Part shown: positions 45,273 to 54,103 of the stretch, piece after piece
How the letters are laid out: each line of letters opens with the position of its first letter
Position numbering within the stretch: position 1 is the first letter of the stretch
Origin: an uncultured Clostridium sp.
GTDB taxonomy: Bacteria > Bacillota > Clostridia > Lachnospirales > Lachnospiraceae
NCBI GenBank assembly: GCA_946498245.1
Contig: CAMMNN010000009.1
Span: 30,778 to 94,777 of the forward strand
Length of the DNA: 64,000 bases
Reading direction: 5' to 3'
Program-made: the position numbers and the translations under genes
Notes under the pieces: model-generated
Databases searched by the model: none
Told to the model about the DNA's origin: nothing
The model's input: only the letters and a program-made list of their open reading frames with translations

Positions 45273-46211
45273 ATGAACGAAAAAAGTTGGAATAAGATAT
45301 TTTCCCGGGTGGGATGGGGAATGACGGCTTTTTTTGCAGTGTCATATTTTGTAATGATAGTAATCAGCGCGGCTTTGACAGTCGCGGGGATTTATTCTAT
45401 CAGCGCTGGCGGCCAATTGATTATGAACGGGATTTCTATGTATGTCATCGGCTTTCCCGTGGCATACCTGATTTTTAAAAGTACGCCTTATCCCTCCCCT
45501 GAAAGAAGGACGGAAAAGTGGACGGGCTGGACCTGGTGCGGAGTCTTTTTGATTTGCCAGGGCATTATGTACGGGGGAAATCTTCTGGGCCTTTTATTTA
45601 TGGCGGTTTTCGGCTCAGAGTCCAGCGTCAATGTTGTTCAGGAAATTGTGCTGGAATCCAATTTCCTGCTGAATTTCCTTTTAGTAGTAGTTGCCGGCCC
45701 CATAGTGGAGGAACTGCTTACCAGAAAGCTTATTATTGACCGGATCCTTTTGTATGGGGAAAAGACGGCGATTTTTGTCTCCGCCCTTTTGTTCGGACTC
45801 CTTCATGGCAATTTCTACCAGTTTTTCTATGCCTTTGGAATCGGGCTGATTCTGGGCTACGCATACGTCAGGACAGGAAAAATAACCGGCGTTATCGGGC
45901 TCCATATGGCTGTGAATTTTGCCGGAAGCGAGGTCGCCCTTCTCCTTATAGAATGGGCGGCCCAGCCTGGAATATCGGGAATTATCGGCGCGGGAATGAC
46001 GGTTCTTTACGGCTGCGTAGAATTTGGGGCGGCCATTGGAGGCATTGTTCTTTTGTGCTGTTTTTGGAAAAAGAGACGGTTTTACCAAACGCCCTATGAG
46101 TGGTCCGCGCCGCCCCTGAGTATTGGAAGGCGAATCCGGACTGTGGCGGGAAATCCCGGCATTTTAATCTTTACTGCTTTGTGCCTGCTGGAATTTGCAT
46201 TGAACTTTTAA
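45273..46211 (+). CDS. CPBP (CAAX/Abi-type) intramembrane metalloprotease
   Basis: 312 residues and about eight membrane helices. The family motifs are seen as VEELLTR (EExxxR, residues about 148-153), FGLLHGNFYQFF and a late GLHMAVNFAG, supplying Glu and His ligands within the membrane. Substrates of bacterial members are mostly unknown. AAGGAGG precedes the ATG. A TGCTATACT element about 45 bases upstream may be its promoter. The gene ends 17 bases before the rarA start. Confidence 0.88.
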   Translation: MNEKSWNKIFSRVGWGMTAFFAVSYFVMIVISAALTVAGIYSISAGGQLIMNGISMYVIGFPVAYLIFKSTPYPSPERRTEKWTGWTWCGVFLICQGIMYGGNLLGLLFMAVFGSESSVNVVQEIVLESNFLLNFLLVVVAGPIVEELLTRKLIIDRILLYGEKTAIFVSALLFGLLHGNFYQFFYAFGIGLILGYAYVRTGKITGVIGLHMAVNFAGSEVALLLIEWAAQPGISGIIGAGMTVLYGCVEFGAAIGGIVLLCCFWKKRRFYQTPYEWSAPPLSIGRRIRTVAGNPGILIFTALCLLEFALNF

Positions 46212-46228
46212 AGACAGGGGGGAGCGCT

Positions 46229-47572
46229 TTGGAACAAATGTCTTTATTTGACTACCAGGAGATAGAGAGCCCTCTGGCCAGCCGGCTGAGGCCATCTTCC
46301 CTGGATGAATTTGTGGGGCAGAAGCATCTGGTAGGAGAGGGGAAGGTTTTAAGAAGGCTCATTGATGAGGACAGGATTCCTTCCATGATATTCTGGGGCC
46401 CGCCGGGGGTAGGGAAAACGACCCTGGCCAGTATTATTGCAGCGAAAACCCGGGCGTCCTTTGTCAATTTCAGCGCTGTGACCAGCGGAATTAAAGAGAT
46501 CCGGGAAGTCATGACAGAGGCGGAGAACAGCCGGAAAATGGGAATGAAGACCCTGGTTTTTGTAGACGAGATCCACCGCTTTAATAAGGCCCAGCAGGAT
46601 GCCTTCCTTCCCTTCGTGGAGAAAGGGAGCATTATCCTTATTGGAGCCACTACGGAAAATCCGTCTTTTGAGATCAACTCGGCTCTCTTGTCCCGGTGCA
46701 AGGTCTTTGTCCTGCAGGCCCTTACCAGCGACGATATGATGGAGATGCTAAAGAGAGCCCTGAGGAGTCCCAAAGGGTTTGGCTATCTGAACATTGACAT
46801 TCCGGAAGAACTGCTCTGGACCATAGCCGAATTTGCCGGAGGAGATGCCCGGACGGCTCTCAATACTTTGGAAATGGCGGTTACCAATGGGGAAATAACC
46901 ATGGACAAAACCATTGTAACCAAAGAAATCCTGGAACAGTGCATCAGCAGAAAATCTCTTTTGTATGATAAAAAGGGAGAAGAGCATTATAATCTTATCT
47001 CAGCTCTTCACAAATCCATGAGAAACAGCGATCCCGACGCCGCCGTTTACTGGCTGGCCAGAATGCTGGAGGCCGGAGAGGATCCCCTCTATGTGGCCCG
47101 CCGACTGATCCGTTTTGCCAGTGAGGACGTGGGAATGGCGGATCCCCAGGCCATGAATCAGGCGGTGGCGGCTTATCAGGCGTGCCATTTCCTGGGGATG
47201 CCGGAATGCAATCTCAATCTGGCCCAGGCGGTGATTTACCTGTCCCTGGCCCCCAGATCCAATTCGGTTTACGTGGCCTATGAAGAGGCAAAGGAGGATG
47301 CCCTGACGACTTTGGCGGAGCCGGTGCCCTTGGTAATCCGCAACGCTCCCACAGATTTGATGAAGGACCTCCATTATGGGAAAGGGTATGTATACGCCCA
47401 TGATACAAAAGAGAGGATTGCTCATATGCAGTGCCTGCCGGATTCTTTGGCGGGAAGAACCTATTACCGCCCTACCAGGGAAGGCCAGGAAAAAAGGGCA
47501 GCGGACAGACTGAGGGAAGTTCACGAGTTTCAGTTGGGAATCAGGGAAGAAATAGAACAAAACGGAATATAA
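46229..47572 (+). CDS. rarA: Replication-associated recombination protein A (RarA/MgsA)
   Basis: 447 residues if started at TTG 46229 (MEQMSLFDYQEIES), 4 bases after AGGGGGGAG; ATG 46238 is further from the site. The tracked start at 46100 lies inside the previous gene. AAA+ ATPase with GPPGVGKTTLA and VDEIHRFNKAQQD, LASRLRPSSLDEFVGQKHL at the N-terminus and the C-terminal tetramerisation domain. It acts at stalled replication forks. Confidence 0.95.
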   Translation: MEQMSLFDYQEIESPLASRLRPSSLDEFVGQKHLVGEGKVLRRLIDEDRIPSMIFWGPPGVGKTTLASIIAAKTRASFVNFSAVTSGIKEIREVMTEAENSRKMGMKTLVFVDEIHRFNKAQQDAFLPFVEKGSIILIGATTENPSFEINSALLSRCKVFVLQALTSDDMMEMLKRALRSPKGFGYLNIDIPEELLWTIAEFAGGDARTALNTLEMAVTNGEITMDKTIVTKEILEQCISRKSLLYDKKGEEHYNLISALHKSMRNSDPDAAVYWLARMLEAGEDPLYVARRLIRFASEDVGMADPQAMNQAVAAYQACHFLGMPECNLNLAQAVIYLSLAPRSNSVYVAYEEAKEDALTTLAEPVPLVIRNAPTDLMKDLHYGKGYVYAHDTKERIAHMQCLPDSLAGRTYYRPTREGQEKRAADRLREVHEFQLGIREEIEQNGI

Positions 47573-47606
47573 GAAAGGGCCGCAGCGGGGCGGCAGGAGG
47601 CAGACT

Positions 47607-48119
47607 ATGAAGAAATTATTGGTAGTAGTGGATATGCAGAGAGACTTTATTGACGGAAGCCTGGGGACAGAGGAAGCCCGAATGATCGTGCCTAAGGTAA
47701 AAGAAAAAATAGACCTTTGCCAGTCCCAGGGCTGGGACGTGGCCTTTACCCTGGATACCCATGGGGAAGACTATTTAAACACCCAGGAGGGAAAGCGCCT
47801 TCCCATAGCCCACTGCGTTGCGGAAACAGACGGCTGGGAGCTGTGCGACGAACTGGGAGACGTAAAAGGCCGGTATTTTGAAAAGCATACCTTCGGAAGT
47901 ACGGAACTGGGGGCCTATGCCGCCCGGAAAGGCTATGAGGAAATCGAGCTGGTAGGCCTTTGCACGGATATTTGCGTAATTTCTAATGCCATGCTCCTAA
48001 AGGCCTATGTGCCGGAGGCCCTGATCCGCGTAGATTCTTCCTGCTGTGCCGGTGTGACTCCGGAGAGCCATGAGCGGGCGCTGGAGGCCATGAAAGCCTG
48101 CCAGATTGACATTGGGTAA
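47607..48119 (+). CDS. Isochorismatase-family cysteine hydrolase
   Basis: 170 residues. Catalytic Asp in VVDMQRDF, Lys in FEKHTFGS and Cys in GLCTDICVISN make the nicotinamidase-type triad; the size suits a nicotinamidase-like enzyme (NAD recycling), but the substrate pocket was not judged. GGAGG lies upstream. The yesN-like gene begins 17 bases later, so they may share a transcript. Confidence 0.88.
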   Translation: MKKLLVVVDMQRDFIDGSLGTEEARMIVPKVKEKIDLCQSQGWDVAFTLDTHGEDYLNTQEGKRLPIAHCVAETDGWELCDELGDVKGRYFEKHTFGSTELGAYAARKGYEEIELVGLCTDICVISNAMLLKAYVPEALIRVDSSCCAGVTPESHERALEAMKACQIDIG

Positions 48120-48136
48120 AACTGGAGGAAAATCTT

Positions 48137-49732
48137 ATGTATACCATAGTGGTTGTAGATGATGAAGAAGAGCTGAGAAAGGCCATTGTGCGGAGAGTGG
48201 ACTGGGAATCCATTGGCTTTCAGGTAGTGGGAGAAGCGGAAAACGGGATAGAGGCTTTGGAAGTGGTAGAAAAGACAGAGCCGGATCTGCTCCTTACGGA
48301 CATTCGGATGCCATTTATATCCGGTCTGGAACTTGCAAGACAGGTGCGGGAGATCCGGCCTTCCACCCAGATTGCTTTTTTAAGCGGATATGATGATTTC
48401 TCTTACGCACAGACAGCTATCCGCTACAATATTATCAGCTATCTTTTAAAACCTATTTCTATGGAAGAGCTTACGGAAAATCTCCGCCAGATTAAAGAAA
48501 AGCTGGATCAGATGTTTTCGGAATTTGCAAAACGGCAGAAAAGCCAGGAAAACAAATTGGAATTTCTGCTGCCTCTCCTTTTGGACACCACCCGGACCGA
48601 CGGCTCTTTCGGGAGAGAAGAGCGCCTGAAAGCCCAGGCGGCGGACTGCGGCCTGCTGGAAAAGGGAAATCAGGATACCCGGTATATGGTTATGTCCTTT
48701 TCCCTGTGGGACGAGGGAGGGAAAAACCGTACAGAATACAATCACCTCCATGCCGTAGACGGGATTGTAAAGAAGTATATGAAGTCGGCCGCATTCTTTC
48801 TGGAGGATAAACTGACGGCGGTTCTGGTGGCGCAGCCCAAGGATTTTGACAAGTATCTGCATATTATCGCCGACGAGGTTATCCAGAGCATTGAACGGAT
48901 CCTGGGACTTCGCTGCTGCATCGGCGCCGCCAGAATGATCGGGCATCTTTCCGGCCTCTCGGAAGCCTACCGGGATTCCGTGACGGCCCTGCACTATGCG
49001 GAGCAAGGCGGCATTTCCGGTATTCGCTACATATCTGATGAGGAGCCTTTTTCCGGCAGCGACATGGATGATGTAATGCGGACAGAGGCGGATATTGAAA
49101 ATCATATCCGGACCGGGAGTCCGGAGGAACTTTCCCGGCACATAAGAGGACTGTTTGGACAGCTCCGGGAGGGGGAAGCGACTCGGGAAAAGATTAATTT
49201 CCTTCTGGTGGAACTGTTTTCCGGAATCTGCCGTGTCGTATATTCGGTTTCTGCGGAACCGGCCAGCACGCTTTTAAAAATGGATCCCTATATGCAGCAG
49301 ATGATGTTTTTAGACGGCAGCCTTCAGGAAGCCCAGGAGCACTTTGAAAAGTTTTGTCTCAGCACACGGGAACTCATTGAAAAACAGAAAACAAAGAGCA
49401 GCGTGGACATCTGCCAAAAAGCTTTAAGCTACATTGAGGAACATTACGGAGAAGCAGATCTTTCTCTGGTAACAGTAAGCGGCAAAATGGGTGTCAGCCC
49501 CAATTATCTCAGCTCTTTGATTAAGAAAAAAACAGGAAAGAGCTTTGTAGATTACCTTACGGCAAGGCGTATGGAGGAGGCAAAGAGCCTTCTGCTTTCT
49601 ACGGGAATGAAGATCCGCCAGGTTTCGGAAGCCTGCGGCTACAGCGATCAGCATTATTTCAGCTATTGTTTTAAAAAATACCAGGGTCTTTCCCCAAATA
49701 TGCTCAGGCAGCAGGCGGAGGCGGCCAGATGA
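48137..49732 (+). CDS. AraC-type response regulator (YesN family)
   Basis: 531 residues. N-terminal receiver domain with VVVDDEEELR and phospho-acceptor Asp in LLTDIRMP (about residue 55), a long middle region, and a C-terminal AraC double helix-turn-helix (LSLVTVSGKMGVSPNYLSSL, then IRQVSEACGYSDQHYFSYCF). It should activate the transport genes downstream when phosphorylated by the next gene. It overlaps the kinase gene by 4 bases. Confidence 0.92.
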   Translation: MYTIVVVDDEEELRKAIVRRVDWESIGFQVVGEAENGIEALEVVEKTEPDLLLTDIRMPFISGLELARQVREIRPSTQIAFLSGYDDFSYAQTAIRYNIISYLLKPISMEELTENLRQIKEKLDQMFSEFAKRQKSQENKLEFLLPLLLDTTRTDGSFGREERLKAQAADCGLLEKGNQDTRYMVMSFSLWDEGGKNRTEYNHLHAVDGIVKKYMKSAAFFLEDKLTAVLVAQPKDFDKYLHIIADEVIQSIERILGLRCCIGAARMIGHLSGLSEAYRDSVTALHYAEQGGISGIRYISDEEPFSGSDMDDVMRTEADIENHIRTGSPEELSRHIRGLFGQLREGEATREKINFLLVELFSGICRVVYSVSAEPASTLLKMDPYMQQMMFLDGSLQEAQEHFEKFCLSTRELIEKQKTKSSVDICQKALSYIEEHYGEADLSLVTVSGKMGVSPNYLSSLIKKKTGKSFVDYLTARRMEEAKSLLLSTGMKIRQVSEACGYSDQHYFSYCFKKYQGLSPNMLRQQAEAAR

Positions 49733-51441
49733 AGGGGCGGGCATGGTCTTTTTCGGCAGTTTCAGTAATCCTTGTGGTAGGAATGGTGGCGGTTTCCCTT
49801 ATGATAGGGGCCGTCATTTTTCTGATGATCTACCAGAGGGCAATGATCCAAAATGTCAGGACCTCCAGTGATCAAATTACGGAACAGGTGGCTGACATTG
49901 TAGAAGACTATATGTCAGACATTCAAAATTCCATGAACGCGATTCAGGAAATCTACCGGCTGCCGGAAAGAGAAAGGGACGAAAAATTAAATTCTATTGC
50001 AGAGGTAAGGCCTGATGTGACCGCTGTTACGGTCTATGACAAAGAAACGGGAGAGCTTTTAAATGCATGGACCGGGGAGCGGCGCCTGAAAGAGCATATA
50101 CTGGAAAATCTTTCTTTTGATAAGGACAGGATTCCCCCAAAAGGTGAACTGCTGATTTCAGAGCCCCATGTGGGAAGCATTTTTGTGGAGGAATATCCCT
50201 GGGTGGTATCCATTTCCGGCATTGTACAGGATCGGGACGGCCGCCAGCAGGTTATTGTCCTGGATTCCCTTTTTTTCCAGATCGCTTCTTACATTGACAA
50301 TGTGGGGATTGGAAAGCACGGCTACTGTTTCATCATGGACGGGGAAGGAAATATCCTTTACCATCCTCAGCAGCAATTGATTTTTGCAGGCTTAAAAAAG
50401 GAAAACACAGATTTTTTGGAACAGACGCCGGAAGGCAGTTATGAGGAAGACGGGATTATCTATACTGTAAAACGGGAACCGGAAAATGGATGGCGCATTG
50501 TAGCCGTCAGCTTTGTAGAAGAAGTAATCGCCGAGGGGCTTCAAAACTGCATCTATCTTTTGGCCGCATTGCTGATGCTCGTTTTGATTGCAGCGCTTTT
50601 CAGCAGCATTGTCTTGTCAAATCTGCTGTCCAAGCCCATTAAACGTCTCAGCAGCGCTATGGGAGCTTTTGAAAAAAACGCCGCTGACTTCGTCTTTGTA
50701 CCGGTAGGAGGCAGCAGTGAGATTACATCCCTTTCAGATTCTTTCGGGCAGATGGTTCTGCGGATCCAGGAGCTTATGACAAAAGTACGCAAGGAGGAGA
50801 TTATTCTCAGAAAAACAGAGCTCAGGGCCCTTCAGGCCCAGATCAATCCCCATTTTCTGTATAATACTCTGGACTCCATTTCCTGGATGTGTGAGGACGG
50901 ACGGAATAAAGAAGCTGTAGAAATGGTCAACGCCCTGGCGCGTCTTTTTCGCATCAGCATCAGCAAGGGCCATGAGCTGATCCCCATTGAAAAAGAGGTG
51001 GAACACGCCAAAAGCTATCTGCAGATCCAGAAGTTTCGTTATAAAAATCAGTTTGAATACTATTTTGAAGTGGAAGAGCAGTGCCGGCAGTACTACTGTA
51101 ATAAGATTACCCTGCAGCCCATTATTGAAAATGCCATTTACCACGGCCTCAACCGTATGATAGAAGAAGGAGTCATTGGAATCCGGATTTATGAGGACGG
51201 AGACGACGTCGTTTTTTCGGTGTCCGATAATGGAGTGGGTATGACGGAGGAACAGTGCAGAATGATTCTGGAGAAAGAAAACGGACGTGAGACGGGAATC
51301 GGCATGAAAAACGTAAATGACAGGGTAAAGATCTATTTTGGGGAGCAGTACGGTATGAGCGTTCAAAGCGAACCCGATGAAGGCACAACGGTTTCCATCC
51401 GGATGCCTAAAATAAGGGAGGATACCTATGAAGACAGATAA
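49729..51441 (+). CDS. Sensor histidine kinase (YesM family)
   Basis: 570 residues. Membrane segment at about 10-34, an extracellular Cache-like domain to about 265, second segment 267-291, HAMP, then the LytS/YesM-type His_kinase domain: LQAQINPHFLYNTLDSISW holds the phosphorylated histidine near residue 375, and a HATPase domain has QPIIENAIYHGL and SDNGVGM. Coupled by ATGA to the regulator upstream and by a 14-base overlap to the binding protein downstream, so the three are made together. Confidence 0.93.
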   Translation: MKGRAWSFSAVSVILVVGMVAVSLMIGAVIFLMIYQRAMIQNVRTSSDQITEQVADIVEDYMSDIQNSMNAIQEIYRLPERERDEKLNSIAEVRPDVTAVTVYDKETGELLNAWTGERRLKEHILENLSFDKDRIPPKGELLISEPHVGSIFVEEYPWVVSISGIVQDRDGRQQVIVLDSLFFQIASYIDNVGIGKHGYCFIMDGEGNILYHPQQQLIFAGLKKENTDFLEQTPEGSYEEDGIIYTVKREPENGWRIVAVSFVEEVIAEGLQNCIYLLAALLMLVLIAALFSSIVLSNLLSKPIKRLSSAMGAFEKNAADFVFVPVGGSSEITSLSDSFGQMVLRIQELMTKVRKEEIILRKTELRALQAQINPHFLYNTLDSISWMCEDGRNKEAVEMVNALARLFRISISKGHELIPIEKEVEHAKSYLQIQKFRYKNQFEYYFEVEEQCRQYYCNKITLQPIIENAIYHGLNRMIEEGVIGIRIYEDGDDVVFSVSDNGVGMTEEQCRMILEKENGRETGIGMKNVNDRVKIYFGEQYGMSVQSEPDEGTTVSIRMPKIREDTYEDR

Positions 51442-52426
51442 AAAAGCAAACCGGATCCTTCTGCGGGCGGCTCTTTTGGGGATTCTGGCCCTCTCTTTGG
51501 CAGTCTTTTTTTACCGGTATCTGCCGGGAAAACGAAAAAAAAGCGACGGACCCTACCACATTGCCATGATCGTAAAATCCACGGAGTCCGCTTTTTGGAA
51601 ATCAGTGTTTGCCGGGGCCGGAGTAGCAGCGACGGAATACAATGTATCCCTTACTACAGAGGGGCCTGCTACGGAGGAGGACTACGAGACTCAAAACAGG
51701 CTTTTAGAAGAGGCCGTTTCTTCCGGAGCCGACGCCATTGTGTTTTCCGCTGTAGATTACAATGCCAATGTGGAAGCAGTGGAAAAGGCGGCGGAGGCGG
51801 GGATTCCGGTGGTCATTATTGACAGCGACGTCAACAGCCGCCGGGTAAGCTGCCGGATTGGAACGGATAATCTGGAGGCCGGGGCCATGGCGGCGGAGGC
51901 CGTGCTTTCCCAGACAGAAGGGCCGCTGTATATCGGCGTAGTGAATTTTGATGAACATACGGCCAACGGGCAGCAGAGAGAAGAGGGCTTCCGAAAACGT
52001 ATGGAGGAAGAAGAACGGGTCAAAACCATAGAAACCATTAACGTTCTGTCTACTACGGAAAGCGCACGGGAGAAGACAAAGGATATGATTGCGGAACATC
52101 CGGAGATCAATGTCATTGCCACCTTTAATGAGTGGACCAGCCTGGGGGTAGGGTGGGCCATTCGGGATTTGGATAAAAAGGATGACATTATGGTAGCGGC
52201 CTTTGACAGCAACGTAGTGTCGGTGGGGATGCTGGAAACCGGGGAGGTGGACGCTCTTATTGTCCAAAACCCTTACGCTATGGGGTATCTGGGCGTAGAA
52301 AACGCTTACAGGCTTCTGACGGGAAAAACGGTTTCAGAGGGACCCATTGATACCTCTACGACTCTGGTAACAAGAGAAAATATGTTTCTTCCGGAATGTC
52401 AGAAAGTTTTGTTTATGTTTGATTAG
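51428..52426 (+). CDS. Membrane-anchored periplasmic-binding-type sugar sensor
   Basis: 332 residues. An uncleaved-looking N-terminal helix (LLGILALSLAVFFYRYLP, followed by GKRKKSDG) anchors a type I sugar-binding domain of RbsB/MglB kind in normal order: HIAMIVKSTESAFWKSVFAG, VVIIDSDVN, and VAAFDSNV. No lipobox. Its 14-base overlap with the kinase gene and the lack of an adjacent permease of its own suggest it presents sugar to the YesM-like kinase. That role is inference. Confidence 0.8.
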   Translation: MKTDKKANRILLRAALLGILALSLAVFFYRYLPGKRKKSDGPYHIAMIVKSTESAFWKSVFAGAGVAATEYNVSLTTEGPATEEDYETQNRLLEEAVSSGADAIVFSAVDYNANVEAVEKAAEAGIPVVIIDSDVNSRRVSCRIGTDNLEAGAMAAEAVLSQTEGPLYIGVVNFDEHTANGQQREEGFRKRMEEEERVKTIETINVLSTTESAREKTKDMIAEHPEINVIATFNEWTSLGVGWAIRDLDKKDDIMVAAFDSNVVSVGMLETGEVDALIVQNPYAMGYLGVENAYRLLTGKTVSEGPIDTSTTLVTRENMFLPECQKVLFMFD

Positions 52427-52626
52427 TGAGGATACAGCTTCGTACTTTAAAGTCGGGATTAATGTATAAAATGCACAAGATTTCTTTTTGAAAAATAAAC
52501 GATAGTTGAAATTTGTACAAAAATAGTGGAAAATTCTATAGACTTTTATTGAAAAGAGCGATAGAATAGGAAACAAGAGATATGGCACAGCCTTATGTCT
52601 ATTTTAAAGTACAGGAGGAATGTATC
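52427..52626 (+). promoter_or_regulatory. AT-rich promoter region of the mgl-like genes
   Basis: Contains TTGTAC about 18 bases before TATAGA (52514-52543 region), the best promoter I see, and a second A/T-rich stretch. A catabolite (cre) site or YesN site could not be identified with confidence. Confidence 0.35.
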
Positions 52627-53976
52627 ATGAAAAAAAGAGTTTTGGCAGCTACCATGGCATCTCTGATGGTTCTGAGTCTTGCAGCCTGCGGAGGCGGAGA
52701 GACAGCGGAAACCACAGCAGCAGCTCCCGCAACGACGGCAGCCAGCGGGGAAACGGAAGCGGCAGGCGAAGCTACGGAAGCGGCAGAAGCCACGGAAGCC
52801 GCAGCGACAGGCGAGGTTGCAAACAAGGACAAGCCTTTAGTTTGGTTTAACCGTCAGCCTTCCAACAGCTCTACGGGAGAGCTTGACATGACAGCGCTGA
52901 ACTTTAATGGCAACACCTACTATGTAGGCTTTGATGCAAATCAGGGTGCAGAACTTCAGGGTACCATGGTAAAAGAGTACATTGAGGCTAACATCGACGC
53001 TATCGACCGCAACGGCGACGGCATCATCGGCTACGTTCTGGCTATCGGCGACATCGGACACAACGACTCCATCGCACGTACCAGAGGCGTTAGAAAGGCT
53101 CTGGGAACCGGCGTTGATAAAGACGGAAATATCAACAGCGATCCCGTTGGTATGAATGCAGACGGATCTTCTACTATTGTACAGGACGGATCCATTGAAG
53201 TAAACGGAAAGACTTACGTTGTACGTGAGCTTGCTTCTCAGGAAATGAAGAACTCCGCAGGAGCTACCTGGGATGCCGCTACGGCAGGAAACGCTATCGG
53301 CACATGGTCTTCTTCCTTTGGTGAGTCCATCGACGTTGTTGTTTCCAATAACGACGGTATGGGAATGTCCATGTTCAACGCATGGTCAAAGGACAATGCA
53401 GTTCCCACATTCGGATATGATGCAAACAGCGACGCTGTAGCAGCCATTGCAGAAGGCTACGGCGGAACCATCAGCCAGCACGCTGACGTTCAGGCATACC
53501 TGACCCTGCGTGTACTGCGTAACGCTCTGGACGGCGTAGACATTGACACCGGTATCGGCACAGCCGACGAGGCAGGCAATGTTCTGACAGATGATGTATA
53601 TGTATACAGAGAGGAAGAGCGTTCCTACTATGCATTAAACGTTGCAGTTACCGCTGATAACTACCAGGATTTCACAGATTCCACAAAGACCTATGATCCG
53701 GTATCCAATCAGCTTGATGCAGGCGCACATCCGGAAAAAGCGGTTTGGCTGAACATTTACAACGCAGCCGACAACTTCCTGAGCGCAACTTATCAGCCGC
53801 TGCTTCAGAAGTATGATGATATTCTGAATCTGAAGGTAGACTACATCGGCGGCGACGGACAGACTGAGTCCAACATTACCAACCGTTTGGCTAATCCGAG
53901 CCAGTACGACGCATTTGCCATCAACATGGTTAAGACGGACAATGCTGCTTCTTACACCGTATTGCTCAGCCAGTAA
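52627..53976 (+). CDS. Galactose/glucose-binding lipoprotein, MglB-like, apparently circularly permuted
   Basis: 449 residues from ATG 52627 after AGGAGGAA. Lipobox LAAC puts the lipid on Cys21, followed by a Thr/Ala/Glu linker to about 68. The globular part starts PLVWFNRQPS, which matches mid-MglB (VPVVFFNKEPS, E. coli about residue 85), continues with DRNGDGIIG (calcium loop), GHNDSIART, a Trp region, VVSNNDGMGM and TFGYDAN, then after a linker ends with LNIYNAADNFLS and AFAINMVKTDNAASY, which match the first part of mature E. coli MglB (IYKYDDNFMS, ALAINLVDPAAAG). So about 78 N-terminal residues lie at the C-terminus. Ligand residues appear kept. Partners are the MglA- and MglC-like genes. 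Confidence 0.9.
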   Translation: MKKRVLAATMASLMVLSLAACGGGETAETTAAAPATTAASGETEAAGEATEAAEATEAAATGEVANKDKPLVWFNRQPSNSSTGELDMTALNFNGNTYYVGFDANQGAELQGTMVKEYIEANIDAIDRNGDGIIGYVLAIGDIGHNDSIARTRGVRKALGTGVDKDGNINSDPVGMNADGSSTIVQDGSIEVNGKTYVVRELASQEMKNSAGATWDAATAGNAIGTWSSSFGESIDVVVSNNDGMGMSMFNAWSKDNAVPTFGYDANSDAVAAIAEGYGGTISQHADVQAYLTLRVLRNALDGVDIDTGIGTADEAGNVLTDDVYVYREEERSYYALNVAVTADNYQDFTDSTKTYDPVSNQLDAGAHPEKAVWLNIYNAADNFLSATYQPLLQKYDDILNLKVDYIGGDGQTESNITNRLANPSQYDAFAINMVKTDNAASYTVLLSQ

Positions 53977-54103
53977 TATCAGAATCATTCATAAGCAGAC
54001 AGCACATTAGGGAGAAGCAATTCTCCCTAATGCATTATTTGGCGCAGGCGGGACAGTATCCGGCCGGATACTGCAAATTTCAGTAGATACAGGAGTAAAA
54101 GGA

